This document shows positions 19,111 to 28,393 of a stretch of DNA of 64,000 nt, piece by piece. Origin of the DNA: Betaproteobacteria bacterium (GTDB taxonomy: Bacteria > Pseudomonadota > Gammaproteobacteria > Burkholderiales > Rhodocyclaceae); contig VEPL01000025.1 of NCBI GenBank assembly GCA_012026885.1, positions 62,001 to 126,000 of the forward strand. Reading direction: 5' to 3'. The first letter of the stretch is position 1, and each line of letters starts with the position of its first letter. The position numbers and the translations under genes were made by a program. The notes beneath the pieces are model-generated. The model saw nothing but the letters and a program-made list of their open reading frames with translations, was not told the origin of the DNA and made no database searches.

Positions 19111-19671
19111 TTGACCGCAGCAAGTACCGAAAACCAGAATCGCCCGGACCTCCGGGCGCTTTTTTTAGGGTTTTCGGCAGTGGGGCTGTCGGGCTTCGGC
19201 GGCGTCCTGCCCTTTGCGCGGCGCATGCTGGTCGAGGAGCGGCGCTGGATGACAGCCGAGGACTTCAACACCCAGCTCGGCCTCTGCCAGTTCCTGCCCG
19301 GGCCGAACGTCGTCAACCTCGCTGTCCTCGTCGGCAAGCGCTACCGCGGCCTGCCCGGGGCGATCGTCGCGCCGGCGGGACTGATGGCGGGGCCGTTCCT
19401 CATCGTGTTGGTGCTGGCTCTTCTCTACGATCGCTGGGGCAGCCTGCCATTGGCGCAGGACATGCTGCGCGGCATCGCCGCGGCCGGTTGCGGCCTGCTC
19501 TTCGCGATGGCCTGGCGCATGGGGTCGGCGCTCAAGGACAAGCTCTTTTTCCTGCCGTTCACGGTGTTGACCGTGGCAGCGATCGCCTGGCTGCGCTGGC
19601 CGATGCCCTGGGTCATGGTCGCCGGCCTGGTCCTGTCCGGCGGGGTGGCGTACTGGCGGTTGGGCAGGTAA
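19111..19671 (+). CDS. chrA: Chromate transporter, N-terminal-type half (short-chain CHR)
   Basis: The 186-residue protein is a single CHR domain with about five or six helices, including the conserved GFGGVLPFARRMLVEERRW and QFLPGPNVVNLAVLVGKRYRG segments. Short-chain CHR proteins work as pairs encoded side by side, and the second half follows 9 bases downstream. The pair expels chromate, or takes part in related oxyanion exchange. The start is a TTG at 19111, 13 bases after hisD, so it could be read through from the his promoter. Its presence interrupts the usual his gene order. Confidence 0.85.
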   Translation: MTAASTENQNRPDLRALFLGFSAVGLSGFGGVLPFARRMLVEERRWMTAEDFNTQLGLCQFLPGPNVVNLAVLVGKRYRGLPGAIVAPAGLMAGPFLIVLVLALLYDRWGSLPLAQDMLRGIAAAGCGLLFAMAWRMGSALKDKLFFLPFTVLTVAAIAWLRWPMPWVMVAGLVLSGGVAYWRLGR

Positions 19672-19680
19672 GGCGCGTAA

Positions 19681-20202
19681 ATGATCGTCGTCGAGCTGTT
19701 CCTCGAATTCGCGCTGCTTTCCTTCGTTGCCTTCGGCGGCGCGACGGCGCTGCTGCCGGAGATGCACCGCGTCGTCGTCGAGCATCACCACTGGCTCGAC
19801 GACACCACCTTCACCCATCTTTATGCCATCGCCCAGGCGGCGCCGGGCCCGAACGTGCTGGTCGTGACGTTGATCGGCTGGAAGGTCGCCGGGCTGGGTG
19901 GCGCGCTGGCGACGACGCTGGGAATGTGTCTGCCGATGAGTGTCGTCATCTACCTGCTCATCGACCGCTGGCACGCCTTCGCCGGCAAGCGCTGGCAACA
20001 GGCGGTCAGCCTCGGCGTCGCACCGCTGGCCGTGGGGCTGGTGTTCTCGGGAGCGACTCTGATTGCCAACGCGGCCGGTTTGTCGCTCGCCGGCTGGTTG
20101 GCCGTAGCCGTGGCAGCGGTGGCGAACCTGCGGTTCCGCTCGCTGCATCCGCTCTGGCTGATTGCTGCCGGCGCTGCGCTCGGGGCAGCCGCAGTGATCT
20201 GA
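19681..20202 (+). CDS. chrA: Chromate transporter, C-terminal-type half (short-chain CHR)
   Basis: The 173-residue protein is the partner CHR domain: FVAFGGATALLPEMHRVVVE, then the AQAAPGPNVLVVTLIGWKVA segment with the family's PGPN, and about five hydrophobic helices. It starts 9 bases after the first half. Together the two correspond to a full-length ChrA split into two genes. The actual substrate is not proved by sequence, and sulfate- or chromate-related transport is the family expectation. Confidence 0.85.
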   Translation: MIVVELFLEFALLSFVAFGGATALLPEMHRVVVEHHHWLDDTTFTHLYAIAQAAPGPNVLVVTLIGWKVAGLGGALATTLGMCLPMSVVIYLLIDRWHAFAGKRWQQAVSLGVAPLAVGLVFSGATLIANAAGLSLAGWLAVAVAAVANLRFRSLHPLWLIAAGAALGAAAVI

Positions 20203-20318
20203 CCGGTTCCCGCCGGGAGGTGTTCGCACCGACCAAGGCGCGTGTCATAATGGACCGGTATCTCCCGCGCCGAACCGGCGCAAGAGGGGAGGCCCACGGA
20301 CGTCGGGGAGGCGTTGCG

Positions 20319-22211
20319 ATGATCGGGCAGAAGAATGACAGCTTCCGGCTGCGCCGCTATTTCTCGATAGCGGCCGGGTTGCTGATGTTGGCGGTGACGC
20401 TCCCGCTGACTTACGGCTACTACCGGAGCGAGGTCCGCGAGATGACCGAACTCGTCGGCATGCGTAATGCAGCGCTGGCCCAGACCTATGCCAATACCCT
20501 GTGGCCGGCGGTCGGGGAATTCCTTTTGCGCGGCGACCTCGACGCCGCGGCACGCCGACGGGCCGATGTGACCGAGATCCTCGACGAGCATGTCCGCCAG
20601 ATGTCGCGCGGGGTAGAGGTCATCAAGATCAAGGCCTTCAACCGTGACGGGGTCGCCGTGTTTTCGACGGTTCGCAGTGAGATTGGCGAAGACAAGAGCG
20701 GCAACAGCGGTTTCCGGTCGGCCCGGGACGGGCAGCAAGTCAACGAACTGACCCACCGCGGACGGATAAGCGGGACGGAAGGCGAGAGCTACAACGTCGA
20801 CGTCGTGTCGACCTACATCCCGATCCGCGGCGACAAATCCGACGACGAGGTGATGGCGGTGTTCGAGCTCTATTCCGACGTTACTGCCACCGTTGCCCAT
20901 ATCGAGCGGGTGACGATGCGTCTGCTGGTGATCCTGCTGGCAGCATTCTTCGTCCTTTACCTCAGCCTGCTGGCAATCGTCGCGCGTGCCGACCGGATTA
21001 TCCAGGGGCAGTACCGCGCCCTCGGCGAGAGCGAGGCAGCCCTGCGCCGCAGCGAGGAACTGGCGGCCTCCGCGAGCCGGGCCAAGTCCGAATTCCTCTC
21101 GTCGATGAGCCACGAACTGCGGACGCCGATGAACGCCATCCTCGGCTTCGCACAGCTGCTCGAAAGCGAGCCCGACGCGCCCTTGCGGGAAGGGCAGCAG
21201 CGCTTCGTGCGCCAGATCATCAAGGCCGGCGAGCACCTGCTCGCGCTGATCGACCAGGTGCTCGACCTCGCCCGCATCGAGGCTGGCAAGATGACGCTTT
21301 CGCTAGAGACGGTGAGCATCGCCGGGGTGCTCGACGAAACGCTGCCCATGGTCCAGCATCTCGCCCGGCAGAAGGGGATCGGCCCGGTCGATGTCGATGT
21401 CGGCGAACTCGGTGTCGTCGCGGACTACGGACGCCTGAAACAGGTCTTGCTCAACCTGCTGTCCAACGCGATCAAGTACAACGTGCCCGGAGGCAGCGTA
21501 TCGGTGAGTGCAGTGCCGGCCGACGGGCATGTGCGCATTGCTGTCAGAGACACCGGTCGCGGCATCGCGCCTGAGCGCATGGCCGAGTTGTTCCAGCCAT
21601 TCAGCCGACTGGGCGTCGAGTCGACGGCCATCGAAGGAACCGGCATCGGGCTGGCGGTGACGAAGCGCATGGTCGAGGCGATGGGTGGTGCCCTCGAGGT
21701 CGAGTCCGTCGAAGGCAGCGGCAGCACGTTCCATGTGTGCCTGCCGGCAGCGCCCGTGCAGTCTCGGGATGCCGTCGCGCTCCAGCCGGCACCGGCCGGG
21801 GGCGCCATGAGCGTGCTGCCCGATGCCGAACAGTGTGTCCTCTATATCGAGGACAACCCCGCCAACGTGTTGCTGATGGAAGGGCTGGTCGGGCGCTTGC
21901 GTGGTGTCAGGCTCATGTCGGCGCACACGGCGGAGATCGGCATTGCGCTGGCTCACCAGGAACACCCGGACCTCGTGATCATGGACATCAACCTGCCCGG
22001 CATGGACGGCTTCCAGGCGCTGGCCGCGTTGCGCAGCGCCCGCGAGACAGAGGACATCCCGGTCATCGCGCTGAGCGCGAACGCGATGCCGAAGGCAATC
22101 TCCCGCGGCCTGGCCGCCGGATTCCGCAGTTATCACACCAAGCCGATCCAGGTCGAGGCGTTCATGCGGACTGTCCGCGAAATCCTTAAGGCAAGGGGAA
22201 AGGCGTCATGA
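20319..22211 (+). CDS. Hybrid sensor histidine kinase with a C-terminal receiver
   Basis: The 630-residue protein has two membrane helices (about 14-34 and 200-222) enclosing a periplasmic sensor of about 165 residues with no recognised family motif. A kinase core follows with His265 in MSHELRTPMNAILG, the N box LNLLSNAIKYN and G boxes RDTGRGI and GTGIGLAVTKRM. The receiver (about 505-625) has IEDNPAN, Asp in VIMDINLPGMDG and Lys in YHTKP. I choose the ATG at 20319 because GGGGAGG precedes it. The open frame upstream runs through the chrA gene. Its stop overlaps the HD-GYP regulator, which is very likely its partner. The input signal is unknown. Confidence 0.9.
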   Translation: MIGQKNDSFRLRRYFSIAAGLLMLAVTLPLTYGYYRSEVREMTELVGMRNAALAQTYANTLWPAVGEFLLRGDLDAAARRRADVTEILDEHVRQMSRGVEVIKIKAFNRDGVAVFSTVRSEIGEDKSGNSGFRSARDGQQVNELTHRGRISGTEGESYNVDVVSTYIPIRGDKSDDEVMAVFELYSDVTATVAHIERVTMRLLVILLAAFFVLYLSLLAIVARADRIIQGQYRALGESEAALRRSEELAASASRAKSEFLSSMSHELRTPMNAILGFAQLLESEPDAPLREGQQRFVRQIIKAGEHLLALIDQVLDLARIEAGKMTLSLETVSIAGVLDETLPMVQHLARQKGIGPVDVDVGELGVVADYGRLKQVLLNLLSNAIKYNVPGGSVSVSAVPADGHVRIAVRDTGRGIAPERMAELFQPFSRLGVESTAIEGTGIGLAVTKRMVEAMGGALEVESVEGSGSTFHVCLPAAPVQSRDAVALQPAPAGGAMSVLPDAEQCVLYIEDNPANVLLMEGLVGRLRGVRLMSAHTAEIGIALAHQEHPDLVIMDINLPGMDGFQALAALRSARETEDIPVIALSANAMPKAISRGLAAGFRSYHTKPIQVEAFMRTVREILKARGKAS

Positions 22212-23269
22212 TGACCTTCGAGGAACGCCTCGCCACGGCCGCCATTCTCATAGTCGATGATATCGAAGCCAATGTGTTGCTGCTCGAGAACCTGCTGCGC
22301 CAGCGCGGATATCGCAACGTGCGCTCGACGAGCGACCCGTTTTCCGTCGCCCCGCTGCACCGGGAGCACCGCTTTGCGGCCATCCTGCTCGACATGCAGA
22401 TGCCCGGCCTAGACGGGCTCGGCGTCCTGCAGCAGCTGCGTGCCGACGCAGCCGGCGATCACCTGCCGGTGCTCGTCATCACGGCGCAGACCGATCAGGC
22501 CATGCGCCTCAAGGCACTCGAACTGGGCGCCCGCGATTACGTGACGAAACCCTTCGTCGTTGCCGAATTGGCGCAACGCCTGCGCAACCTCCTCGAGGTC
22601 GAGCTTGCCTACCGCGACCGCCAACAGCAGGCGGTGACCCTCGAGATGCTGGTCCGCGAGCGGACGCGCCAACTCGAGGAGACGCAGCGGGAAATCGTGA
22701 ACTGCCTCGCCCGCGCCGGAGAGTTCCGTGACAATGAAACCGGAAACCATGTCAGCCGTGTTGCCTACACGGCGCGGGCGCTGGCGGTTGCGGCCGGCTT
22801 CGACGAAGCGATTGCCGACCAGATACTCTGTGCGAGCCCGATGCACGACGTCGGCAAGATCGGCATAGCCGACCACATCCTCCTGCGTCCGGGGAGGCTC
22901 GAGGGCGATGACCTCGCGCAGATGCGCCGCCATGTCGAGATCGGTGGAGAAATCCTTGGCGGGCATCCGGCCCCGGTCATGGTGATGGCCTGCCGCATCG
23001 CCCTCGGACACCACGAACGCTGGGACGGCGGCGGCTATCCGGCCGGTGCCGCCGGCGATGCAATCCCTGTCGAAGCACGGGTCGTCGCCATCTGCGATGT
23101 CTTCGACGCGCTGCTCTCGATCCGGCCCTACAAGCCCGCGTGGTCCTGGGATGAGGCGGTCAAATATGTGACCGAACAGGCAGGCAAGCACTTCGATCCG
23201 GACCTGGTCGCGCGCTTTCTTGCCATCCTGCCGGAGATCAGGGAGATACGGGCCCGCTTCGTGGACTGA
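22208..23269 (+). CDS. Response regulator with HD-GYP domain (cyclic di-GMP phosphodiesterase)
   Basis: The 353-residue protein has a receiver domain (about 12-125, IVDDIEAN, Asp62 in LLDMQMPGLDG, Lys in VTKPF), a helical linker, and an HD-GYP domain (about 155-345). The domain contains HDVGKIGI (HD metal site), HHERWDGGGYP (the GYP motif with an extra Gly) and VVAICDVFDALLS. HD-GYP proteins hydrolyse cyclic di-GMP. The order receiver then HD-GYP is that of RpfG. The ATG overlaps the kinase gene, so kinase and regulator are co-translated. Lowering cyclic di-GMP would be expected to affect the MshE-type ATPase at 2505-4211 (inference). Confidence 0.92.
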   Translation: MMTFEERLATAAILIVDDIEANVLLLENLLRQRGYRNVRSTSDPFSVAPLHREHRFAAILLDMQMPGLDGLGVLQQLRADAAGDHLPVLVITAQTDQAMRLKALELGARDYVTKPFVVAELAQRLRNLLEVELAYRDRQQQAVTLEMLVRERTRQLEETQREIVNCLARAGEFRDNETGNHVSRVAYTARALAVAAGFDEAIADQILCASPMHDVGKIGIADHILLRPGRLEGDDLAQMRRHVEIGGEILGGHPAPVMVMACRIALGHHERWDGGGYPAGAAGDAIPVEARVVAICDVFDALLSIRPYKPAWSWDEAVKYVTEQAGKHFDPDLVARFLAILPEIREIRARFVD

Positions 23270-23311
23270 CCCCGGAGCGATCCCGCGCTGTCACGTTTCC
23301 TCGCCGCGGGA

Positions 23312-23339
23312 ACAGTCCTGCCCGGCCGGGCAGGACTGT
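23312..23339. terminator. Perfect 28-base palindrome between convergent genes
   Basis: The arms ACAGTCCTGCCCGG and CCGGGCAGGACTGT are perfect and adjacent (23312-23339). The element sits between the stop of the HD-GYP gene (23269) and the stop of the minus-strand YkgJ-like gene (23342). It lacks a T-run on either strand, so it may be a bidirectional terminator without a classical U tract, or a protein-binding palindrome. Confidence 0.5.
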
Positions 23340-23341
23340 AG

Positions 23342-23734
23342 TCAGTCCGGCAGCGCCCCGACCTTGTCGTTGCAGCTCAACAGGACGTGGATGCCGCGAC
23401 TGCGGAATTCGCCGAGCAGACGCATGAACTCCGGCTTGCGCCATGCATCGGGGCGGTCAGGGCTGACGTAGAGGACGACGCCTTCCCCGTCGTCTACCGT
23501 GCCGATCACGACGCGCGAACGGTCCGGGCGCAGGGCGGGGACGATCGGCTTGTCAAGTGCCTGCGTGCGTAGCCAGAGGCAGGCGTACTCGCGACATGAC
23601 TGCGGGCGGGTTTCGTAGATCGTGCAACCGGCGCCAATGTGGCAGTGGGTGCACCAGGTGTCGGCCGGCTTGTCGAGCTCGCGCACCTTCATGATCTTGC
23701 AGCAGACGGTGCAGGAATCGCAGCCGGCGGACAT
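23342..23734 (-). CDS. YkgJ-family cysteine cluster protein
   Basis: The protein has 130 residues from the ATG at 23734. The N-terminus is Cys-rich: CDSCTVCC, then WCTHCHIGAGCTIYETRPQS and CREYAC, the pattern of the YkgJ/Fe-S or zinc-cluster family. The C-terminal half is a small mixed domain with the VVLYVSPDRPDAWRKPEF segment. The function of the family is not established beyond metal binding. It lies 16 bases downstream of hisC on the same strand, so the two may share a transcript. Confidence 0.75.
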   Translation of the reverse strand: MSAGCDSCTVCCKIMKVRELDKPADTWCTHCHIGAGCTIYETRPQSCREYACLWLRTQALDKPIVPALRPDRSRVVIGTVDDGEGVVLYVSPDRPDAWRKPEFMRLLGEFRSRGIHVLLSCNDKVGALPD

Positions 23735-23750
23735 GACGCGGCTTCCGGGG

Positions 23751-24821
23751 TCAGGCGAGGATGGCGCGCAGCGCCGCCGCCAGTGCCGCGCACTCGCCGT
23801 CGGTGCCGACCGTGATGCGCAGGAACTGGTCGATGCGCGGCAGCCGGAAGTGGCGGACGATGATGCTGCGTTCGCGCAGCGCCGCGGCGAGTTCGCCGGC
23901 ATCGTGCTGCGGGTGGCGGGCGAAGACGAAGTTGGCGGCCGAGGGCAGGACGTCGAAGCCGAGCGCCGAAAGGTCGGCGGTCAGCGCGTCGCGCGTGGCG
24001 ACCACCCTGCGGCAGCAGTCGATGAAGTGTGCTTCGTCCTCGATCGCCGCAACGGCGCCGACGATGGCCAGACGGTCGAGCGGGTAGGAGTTGAAGCTGT
24101 TCTTGACCCGCTCGAGTGCCTCGATCAGGTCGGGGTGCCCTATCGCGAAGCCGACGCGCAGGCCGGCCAGCGAGCGCGACTTGGACAGGGTGTGCACGAC
24201 CAGCAGGTTGTCGTGGCGGGCGACCAGCGGGATGGCTGATTCGCCGCCGAAATCGACGTAGGCCTCGTCGGTGACCACCACCGCATCCGGGTTGGCGGCG
24301 GCGATGCGCGCGACGGCGTCGAGGCCGAGCAGGCGGCCGGTCGGCGCGTTCGGATTGGGAAAAATGACCCCGCCGCAGCGTCGACCGCAGTAGCCTTCCG
24401 GGTCGATCGAGAAGTCGGCGGCGAGCGGGACGGTCTCGTAGTCGACGCCGTAGAGCCCGCAGTACACCGGATAGAAGCTGTAGGTTATGTCCGGGAAGAG
24501 GATAGGCGCATCGTGCCTGAGCAGGGCCTGGAAGGCGTGCGCCAGGACCTCGTCCGAGCCGTTGCCGACGAAGACCTGGCGGGGTTCGACGCCATGGCGG
24601 CGGGCGATCGCCGCCTTGAGCAAATCGGCGTTGGGGTCCGGGTAGAGGCGCAGGCGCGCCGCGTCGTCGCCGAGTTCGGCGCGGATGGCCGCCAGCACCG
24701 CCGGCGAGGGCGGAAAGGGGTTCTCGTTGGTGTTGAGCTTGATCAGGTTGGCGATCTTCGGCTGTTCGCCGGGAACGTAGGGGGTGAGATCGCGGACGAC
24801 CTGGGTCCAGAAGCGGCTCAT
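23751..24821 (-). CDS. hisC: Histidinol-phosphate aminotransferase HisC (inverted relative to the other his genes)
   Basis: HisC transfers an amino group from glutamate to imidazole acetol phosphate, using pyridoxal phosphate. The protein has 356 residues from the ATG at 24821 ([20 protein letters not shown]). A longer frame would add 20 residues and run into the hisB promoter. It shows [15 protein letters not shown], the [17 protein letters not shown] segment, [24 protein letters not shown] and the pyridoxal Lys in [16 protein letters not shown]. Length is usual. In relatives hisC normally lies between hisD and hisB on the same strand, but here it is transcribed away from hisB, with YkgJ downstream. 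Confidence 0.93.
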   Translation of the reverse strand: MSRFWTQVVRDLTPYVPGEQPKIANLIKLNTNENPFPPSPAVLAAIRAELGDDAARLRLYPDPNADLLKAAIARRHGVEPRQVFVGNGSDEVLAHAFQALLRHDAPILFPDITYSFYPVYCGLYGVDYETVPLAADFSIDPEGYCGRRCGGVIFPNPNAPTGRLLGLDAVARIAAANPDAVVVTDEAYVDFGGESAIPLVARHDNLLVVHTLSKSRSLAGLRVGFAIGHPDLIEALERVKNSFNSYPLDRLAIVGAVAAIEDEAHFIDCCRRVVATRDALTADLSALGFDVLPSAANFVFARHPQHDAGELAAALRERSIIVRHFRLPRIDQFLRITVGTDGECAALAAALRAILA

Positions 24822-24857
24822 CGGGGGTATCACGGAAGGCTTAAAAACAGGGCGAAA

Positions 24858-24866
24858 TGGTATCAT
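24858..24866 (+). promoter_or_regulatory. Candidate extended -10 promoter of the hisBHAFIE operon
   Basis: TGGTATCAT (24858-24866) matches an extended -10 box (TG, one base, TATCAT) and lies about 36 bases before the hisB start, in the divergent gap to hisC. A promoter is needed here because hisC is inverted and the operon can no longer be read from hisG. No convincing -35 is visible. Confidence 0.4.
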
Positions 24867-24901
24867 GACCCTCCGTTTCAACGTTTTCGCAGACTCTCGC
24901 C

Positions 24902-25489
24902 ATGCGGCAAGCCGAAATCACGCGCAACACGCTGGAGACGCAGATCACCGTGCGTCTCGACCTCGACGGCTCCGGCCAGGGGAAGTTCGCCACTGGCGTG
25001 CCATTCCTCGACCACATGCTCGACCAGATCGCCCGCCATGGTCTCATCGACCTCGCGGTCGACGCCAAGGGCGACCTGCACATCGATGCTCACCACACCG
25101 TCGAGGACATCGGCATCACCGTCGGCCAGGCGCTGGCCAGGGCGTGGGGCGACAAGAAGGGACTGACCCGCTACGGCCACGCCTACGTGCCGCTGGACGA
25201 GGCGCTGTCGCGCGTGGTCATCGACCTGTCCGGGCGTCCCGGGCTGATCTTCAACGTTGAATTCACGCGGGCGATGGTCGGCCAGTTCGATGTCGACCTC
25301 GTCTGCGAGTTCTTCCAGGGGCTGGTCAACCACGCCGGCATGACCCTGCACATCGACAACCTGCGCGGCCACAACGCGCATCATCAGGCGGAGACCGTGT
25401 TCAAGGCCTTCGGCCGCGCTCTGCGCATGGCGGCAACGCCCGATCCGCGCATGGCCGGTGCGATGCCGTCGACCAAGGGCACCCTGTGA
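24902..25489 (+). CDS. hisB: Imidazoleglycerol-phosphate dehydratase HisB
   Basis: HisB dehydrates imidazoleglycerol phosphate. The 195-residue protein is the monofunctional form, with no phosphatase domain. It shows the metal-binding patterns [45 protein letters not shown] and [20 protein letters not shown]. The ATG at 24902 is well placed and heads the operon hisBHAFIE. It overlaps hisH by 4 bases. Confidence 0.96.
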   Translation: MRQAEITRNTLETQITVRLDLDGSGQGKFATGVPFLDHMLDQIARHGLIDLAVDAKGDLHIDAHHTVEDIGITVGQALARAWGDKKGLTRYGHAYVPLDEALSRVVIDLSGRPGLIFNVEFTRAMVGQFDVDLVCEFFQGLVNHAGMTLHIDNLRGHNAHHQAETVFKAFGRALRMAATPDPRMAGAMPSTKGTL

Positions 25490-26118
25490 CCATTGCCGTC
25501 ATCGACTACGGCATGGGCAATCTGCGCTCAGTGTCGCAGGCGCTCGAACACGTCGCCGGCCGCGGCGCCGTCGTCGTCACCCACGACCCGGCGGTCGTGG
25601 CGGCGGCGGAGCGCGTCGTCTTCCCCGGCCAGGGCGCGATGCCCGACTGCATGCGCGAACTCGACGCGCGCGGGCTGCGCGCTGCCGTGCTCGAGGCTGC
25701 GCGCAGCAAGCCCTTCCTCGGCATCTGTGTCGGCGAGCAGATGTTGTTCGAGCACAGCGAGGAGGGCGACGTCCCCGGCCTGGCCGTCTTCCCCGGCCGG
25801 GTGCGGCGTTTTCCCGACGCCGGCATGGTCGACCGCGACGGCGCGCGCCTCAAGGTCCCCCACATGGGCTGGAACCGGGTGCGCCAGAAGCCGCATGCGC
25901 TGTGGGCGGGAATCGCCGACGACGCCCGCTTCTACTTCGTGCACAGCTACTTCGTCGACCCAGCCGATCGGGCACTGGTGACCGGCACCTGCGAGTACGG
26001 CGTGCCCTTTACCTGCGCGGTGGGGCGGGATAACATTTTCGCCGTCCAGTTCCACCCCGAGAAAAGCGCCCGCGACGGCCTGCAACTCCTCGAAAATTTC
26101 GTCGCCTGGCGACCCTGA
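25486..26118 (+). CDS. hisH: Imidazole glycerol phosphate synthase, glutaminase subunit HisH
   Basis: HisH releases ammonia from glutamine and passes it to HisF. The 210-residue class I amidotransferase has the catalytic Cys in [14 protein letters not shown], a His-Glu pair in [11 protein letters not shown] near the C-terminus, and the N-terminal [11 protein letters not shown] typical of HisH. The start is a GTG overlapping the hisB stop. A 35-base gap then leads to hisA. Confidence 0.96.
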   Translation: MTIAVIDYGMGNLRSVSQALEHVAGRGAVVVTHDPAVVAAAERVVFPGQGAMPDCMRELDARGLRAAVLEAARSKPFLGICVGEQMLFEHSEEGDVPGLAVFPGRVRRFPDAGMVDRDGARLKVPHMGWNRVRQKPHALWAGIADDARFYFVHSYFVDPADRALVTGTCEYGVPFTCAVGRDNIFAVQFHPEKSARDGLQLLENFVAWRP

Positions 26119-26153
26119 CCGGCCCCGCCGTTTTCCCTTCCCTACGCCACACC

Positions 26154-26906
26154 ATGCTGATTATTCCCGCCATTGACCTGAAGGACGGCCAGTGCGTCCG
26201 CCTCAAGCAGGGCCTGATGGACCAGGCCACCGTGTTTTCCGATAGCCCGGCCGAGATGGCCCGGCACTGGGTCGAACGGGGTGCGCGCCGCCTCCACCTT
26301 GTCGATCTCAACGGCGCCTTCGCCGGCAAGCCGAAGAATGCGGCGGCGATCAAGGCCATCTTGGCCGAGGTCGGCGACGACATTCCGGTCCAGCTCGGTG
26401 GCGGCATCCGCGACCTCGATACCATCGAGGCCTGCCTCGACGGTGGCTTGACCTACGTCATCATCGGCACCGCCGCGGTCAAGAATCCCGGCTTCCTGCA
26501 CGACGCCTGCACTGCCTTTCCCGGCCACATCATCGTCGGGCTGGACGCCAAGGATGGCAAGGTGGCGACTGACGGCTGGTCCAAGCTCACCGGCCACGAC
26601 GTGGTCGACCTCGGCAAGAAATTCGAGGATTACGGCGTCGAGTCCATCATCTACACCGACATCGGCCGCGACGGCATGCTCTCGGGCATCAATGTAGAGG
26701 CTACGGTCCGCCTTGCGCAGGCGCTTACCATCCCGGTGATCGCCTCGGGCGGCCTGTCCAGCCTTGACGACATCAAGGCGCTGTGCGCGGTCGAGGGCGA
26801 GGGCATCGTCGGCACCATCGCCGGGCGGGCGATCTACGACGGCTCGCTCGATTTCGCAGCGGCGCAGGATCTCGCCGACGCGCTGTTGCCCAAATCGGGC
26901 ACCTGA
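26154..26906 (+). CDS. hisA: ProFAR isomerase HisA
   Basis: HisA isomerises ProFAR to PRFAR with a TIM barrel. The 250-residue protein starts [20 protein letters not shown] with the catalytic Asp in AIDLKDG, and contains [16 protein letters not shown], the phosphate-binding VQLGGGIRD and [18 protein letters not shown] with the second catalytic Asp. The length is usual. It overlaps hisF by one base. Confidence 0.96.
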   Translation: MLIIPAIDLKDGQCVRLKQGLMDQATVFSDSPAEMARHWVERGARRLHLVDLNGAFAGKPKNAAAIKAILAEVGDDIPVQLGGGIRDLDTIEACLDGGLTYVIIGTAAVKNPGFLHDACTAFPGHIIVGLDAKDGKVATDGWSKLTGHDVVDLGKKFEDYGVESIIYTDIGRDGMLSGINVEATVRLAQALTIPVIASGGLSSLDDIKALCAVEGEGIVGTIAGRAIYDGSLDFAAAQDLADALLPKSGT

Positions 26907-27664
26907 TGCTCGCCAAGCGCATCATTCCCTGCCTCGACGTCACCGCCGGGCGCGTCGTCAAGGGCACCAACTTCGTCGACCTGCGCGATGCCGGCGATCC
27001 GGTCGAGATCGCCCGCCGCTACGACGCGCAGGGCGCCGACGAGGTCACTTTCCTCGACATCACCGCCTCCAGCGACCAGCGCGACATCATCCTGCACATC
27101 GTCGAGGCCTGCGCCGCCGAGGTCTTCATCCCGCTGACCGTCGGCGGCGGGGTGCGCAAGGTCGAGGACGTGCGCCGACTGCTCAATGCCGGGGCCGACA
27201 AGGTGTCGATGAACACGGCGGCCGTGCAGAACCCCGATCTCGTCTTCGACGCCTCGAGCAAGGTCGGCTCCCAGTGCATCGTTGTCGCCATCGACGCCAA
27301 GCAGACGGCGCCGGGCAAGTGGAACGTATTCACCCACGGCGGGCGCAACGATACCGGCATGGATGCGGTCGACTGGGCAAAACGGGTCGAATCGCTCGGC
27401 GCCGGCGAGATCCTCCTGACCAGCATGGACCGCGACGGGACCAAGAACGGATTCGACCTCGCGCTGACCCGGGCGGTCGCCGATGCCGTCGGTATTCCGG
27501 TGATCGCCTCGGGCGGCGTCGGCAACCTGCAGCACCTGGCCGACGGCGTCACCGAAGGGCGCGCCGACGCGGTACTCGCCGCCTCGATCTTCCACTTCGG
27601 CGAATACACGGTGCGCGAGGCCAAGGAATACATGGCCGCCCGCGGCATCGAGGTGCGCCTTTAG
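26906..27664 (+). CDS. hisF: Imidazole glycerol phosphate synthase, cyclase subunit HisF
   Basis: HisF cyclises PRFAR with ammonia from HisH. The protein has 252 residues from the ATG at 26906, which shares its A with the hisA stop (TGATG). A longer frame upstream runs through hisA. The family start [20 protein letters not shown] holds the catalytic Asp11. Other marks are [15 protein letters not shown], the phosphate loops [12 protein letters not shown] and [12 protein letters not shown], and [14 protein letters not shown] with the second catalytic Asp. Confidence 0.96.
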   Translation: MLAKRIIPCLDVTAGRVVKGTNFVDLRDAGDPVEIARRYDAQGADEVTFLDITASSDQRDIILHIVEACAAEVFIPLTVGGGVRKVEDVRRLLNAGADKVSMNTAAVQNPDLVFDASSKVGSQCIVVAIDAKQTAPGKWNVFTHGGRNDTGMDAVDWAKRVESLGAGEILLTSMDRDGTKNGFDLALTRAVADAVGIPVIASGGVGNLQHLADGVTEGRADAVLAASIFHFGEYTVREAKEYMAARGIEVRL

Positions 27665-27671
27665 GCAGAAG

Positions 27672-28070
27672 ATGGCTGACCTTGACCATGCGCTGCCCTG
27701 GCTCGACGCCCTCAAATGGGACAATGACGGCATGATCCCGGCGATCGCGCAGGACGCGGCCGGCCGCGTGGTCATGTTCGCGTGGATGAACCGCGAGTCG
27801 CTCGAGGAAACGGTGGCGTGCGGCAACGCGGTATACTGGTCCCGTTCGAGGCGGCGGCTGTGGCGCAAGGGCGAGGAATCGGGGCACGTCCAGAGGGTAT
27901 TGAACATCCGTACCGACTGTGACGGCGACGTCCTCCTCCTGAGCGTCGAGCAAGCGGGCGGCATCGCCTGCCATACGGGGCGCGCCAGTTGCTTCTTCAA
28001 CGAATTGCAGGGGGAACGCTGGGTTCCCGTCGATCCGGTATTGAAAGACCCGAAGGAAATCTACAAATGA
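27672..28070 (+). CDS. hisI: Phosphoribosyl-AMP cyclohydrolase HisI
   Basis: HisI opens the adenine ring of PR-AMP with zinc and magnesium. The 132-residue protein shows [20 protein letters not shown], the [20 protein letters not shown] motif, the [13 protein letters not shown] metal-binding aspartates and the [10 protein letters not shown] cysteines. It is a stand-alone HisI. hisE is a separate gene that overlaps it by 4 bases (ATGA), so the two are not fused as they are in enterobacteria. Confidence 0.95.
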   Translation: MADLDHALPWLDALKWDNDGMIPAIAQDAAGRVVMFAWMNRESLEETVACGNAVYWSRSRRRLWRKGEESGHVQRVLNIRTDCDGDVLLLSVEQAGGIACHTGRASCFFNELQGERWVPVDPVLKDPKEIYK

Positions 28071-28393
28071 GCACGCATGACATCCTGCACCGCCTGTCCG
28101 AGACGCTCGCCTCACGCCGCAACGCCGATCCGTCGACGTCCTACACCGCGCAGTTGTTCGCCAACGGCCCGGACGCCATCCTGAAGAAGATCGGCGAGGA
28201 AACCGCCGAACTGATCATGGCCGGCAAGGAAGGCAAGCGCCTCAACATCGTCTGGGAATCCACCGACGTCATCTACCACGTCCTCGTTCTCCTCTCCTTC
28301 TATGGCCTCGGCATCGAGGACGTCTCGCAGGAAATGCGCCGGCGCGAAGGCATCTCGGGCATCGACGAGAAGGCCGCGCGGAGCGCCAAGTGA
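28067..28393 (+). CDS. hisE: Phosphoribosyl-ATP pyrophosphatase HisE
   Basis: HisE hydrolyses PR-ATP to PR-AMP. The 108-residue all-helical protein has the MazG-like metal motif [16 protein letters not shown] and [14 protein letters not shown]. The ATG at 28067 overlaps hisI. It overlaps the hinT start by 4 bases (GTGA), so the his operon continues into hinT. Confidence 0.94.
   Translation: MSTHDILHRLSETLASRRNADPSTSYTAQLFANGPDAILKKIGEETAELIMAGKEGKRLNIVWESTDVIYHVLVLLSFYGLGIEDVSQEMRRREGISGIDEKAARSAK

Noticed and set aside
19488-20318. An upstream extension of the hybrid kinase frame through the chrA genes
   Set aside because: The extension lies out of frame over two recognised membrane-protein genes and has no conserved content. 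A good ribosome site precedes the ATG at 20319.
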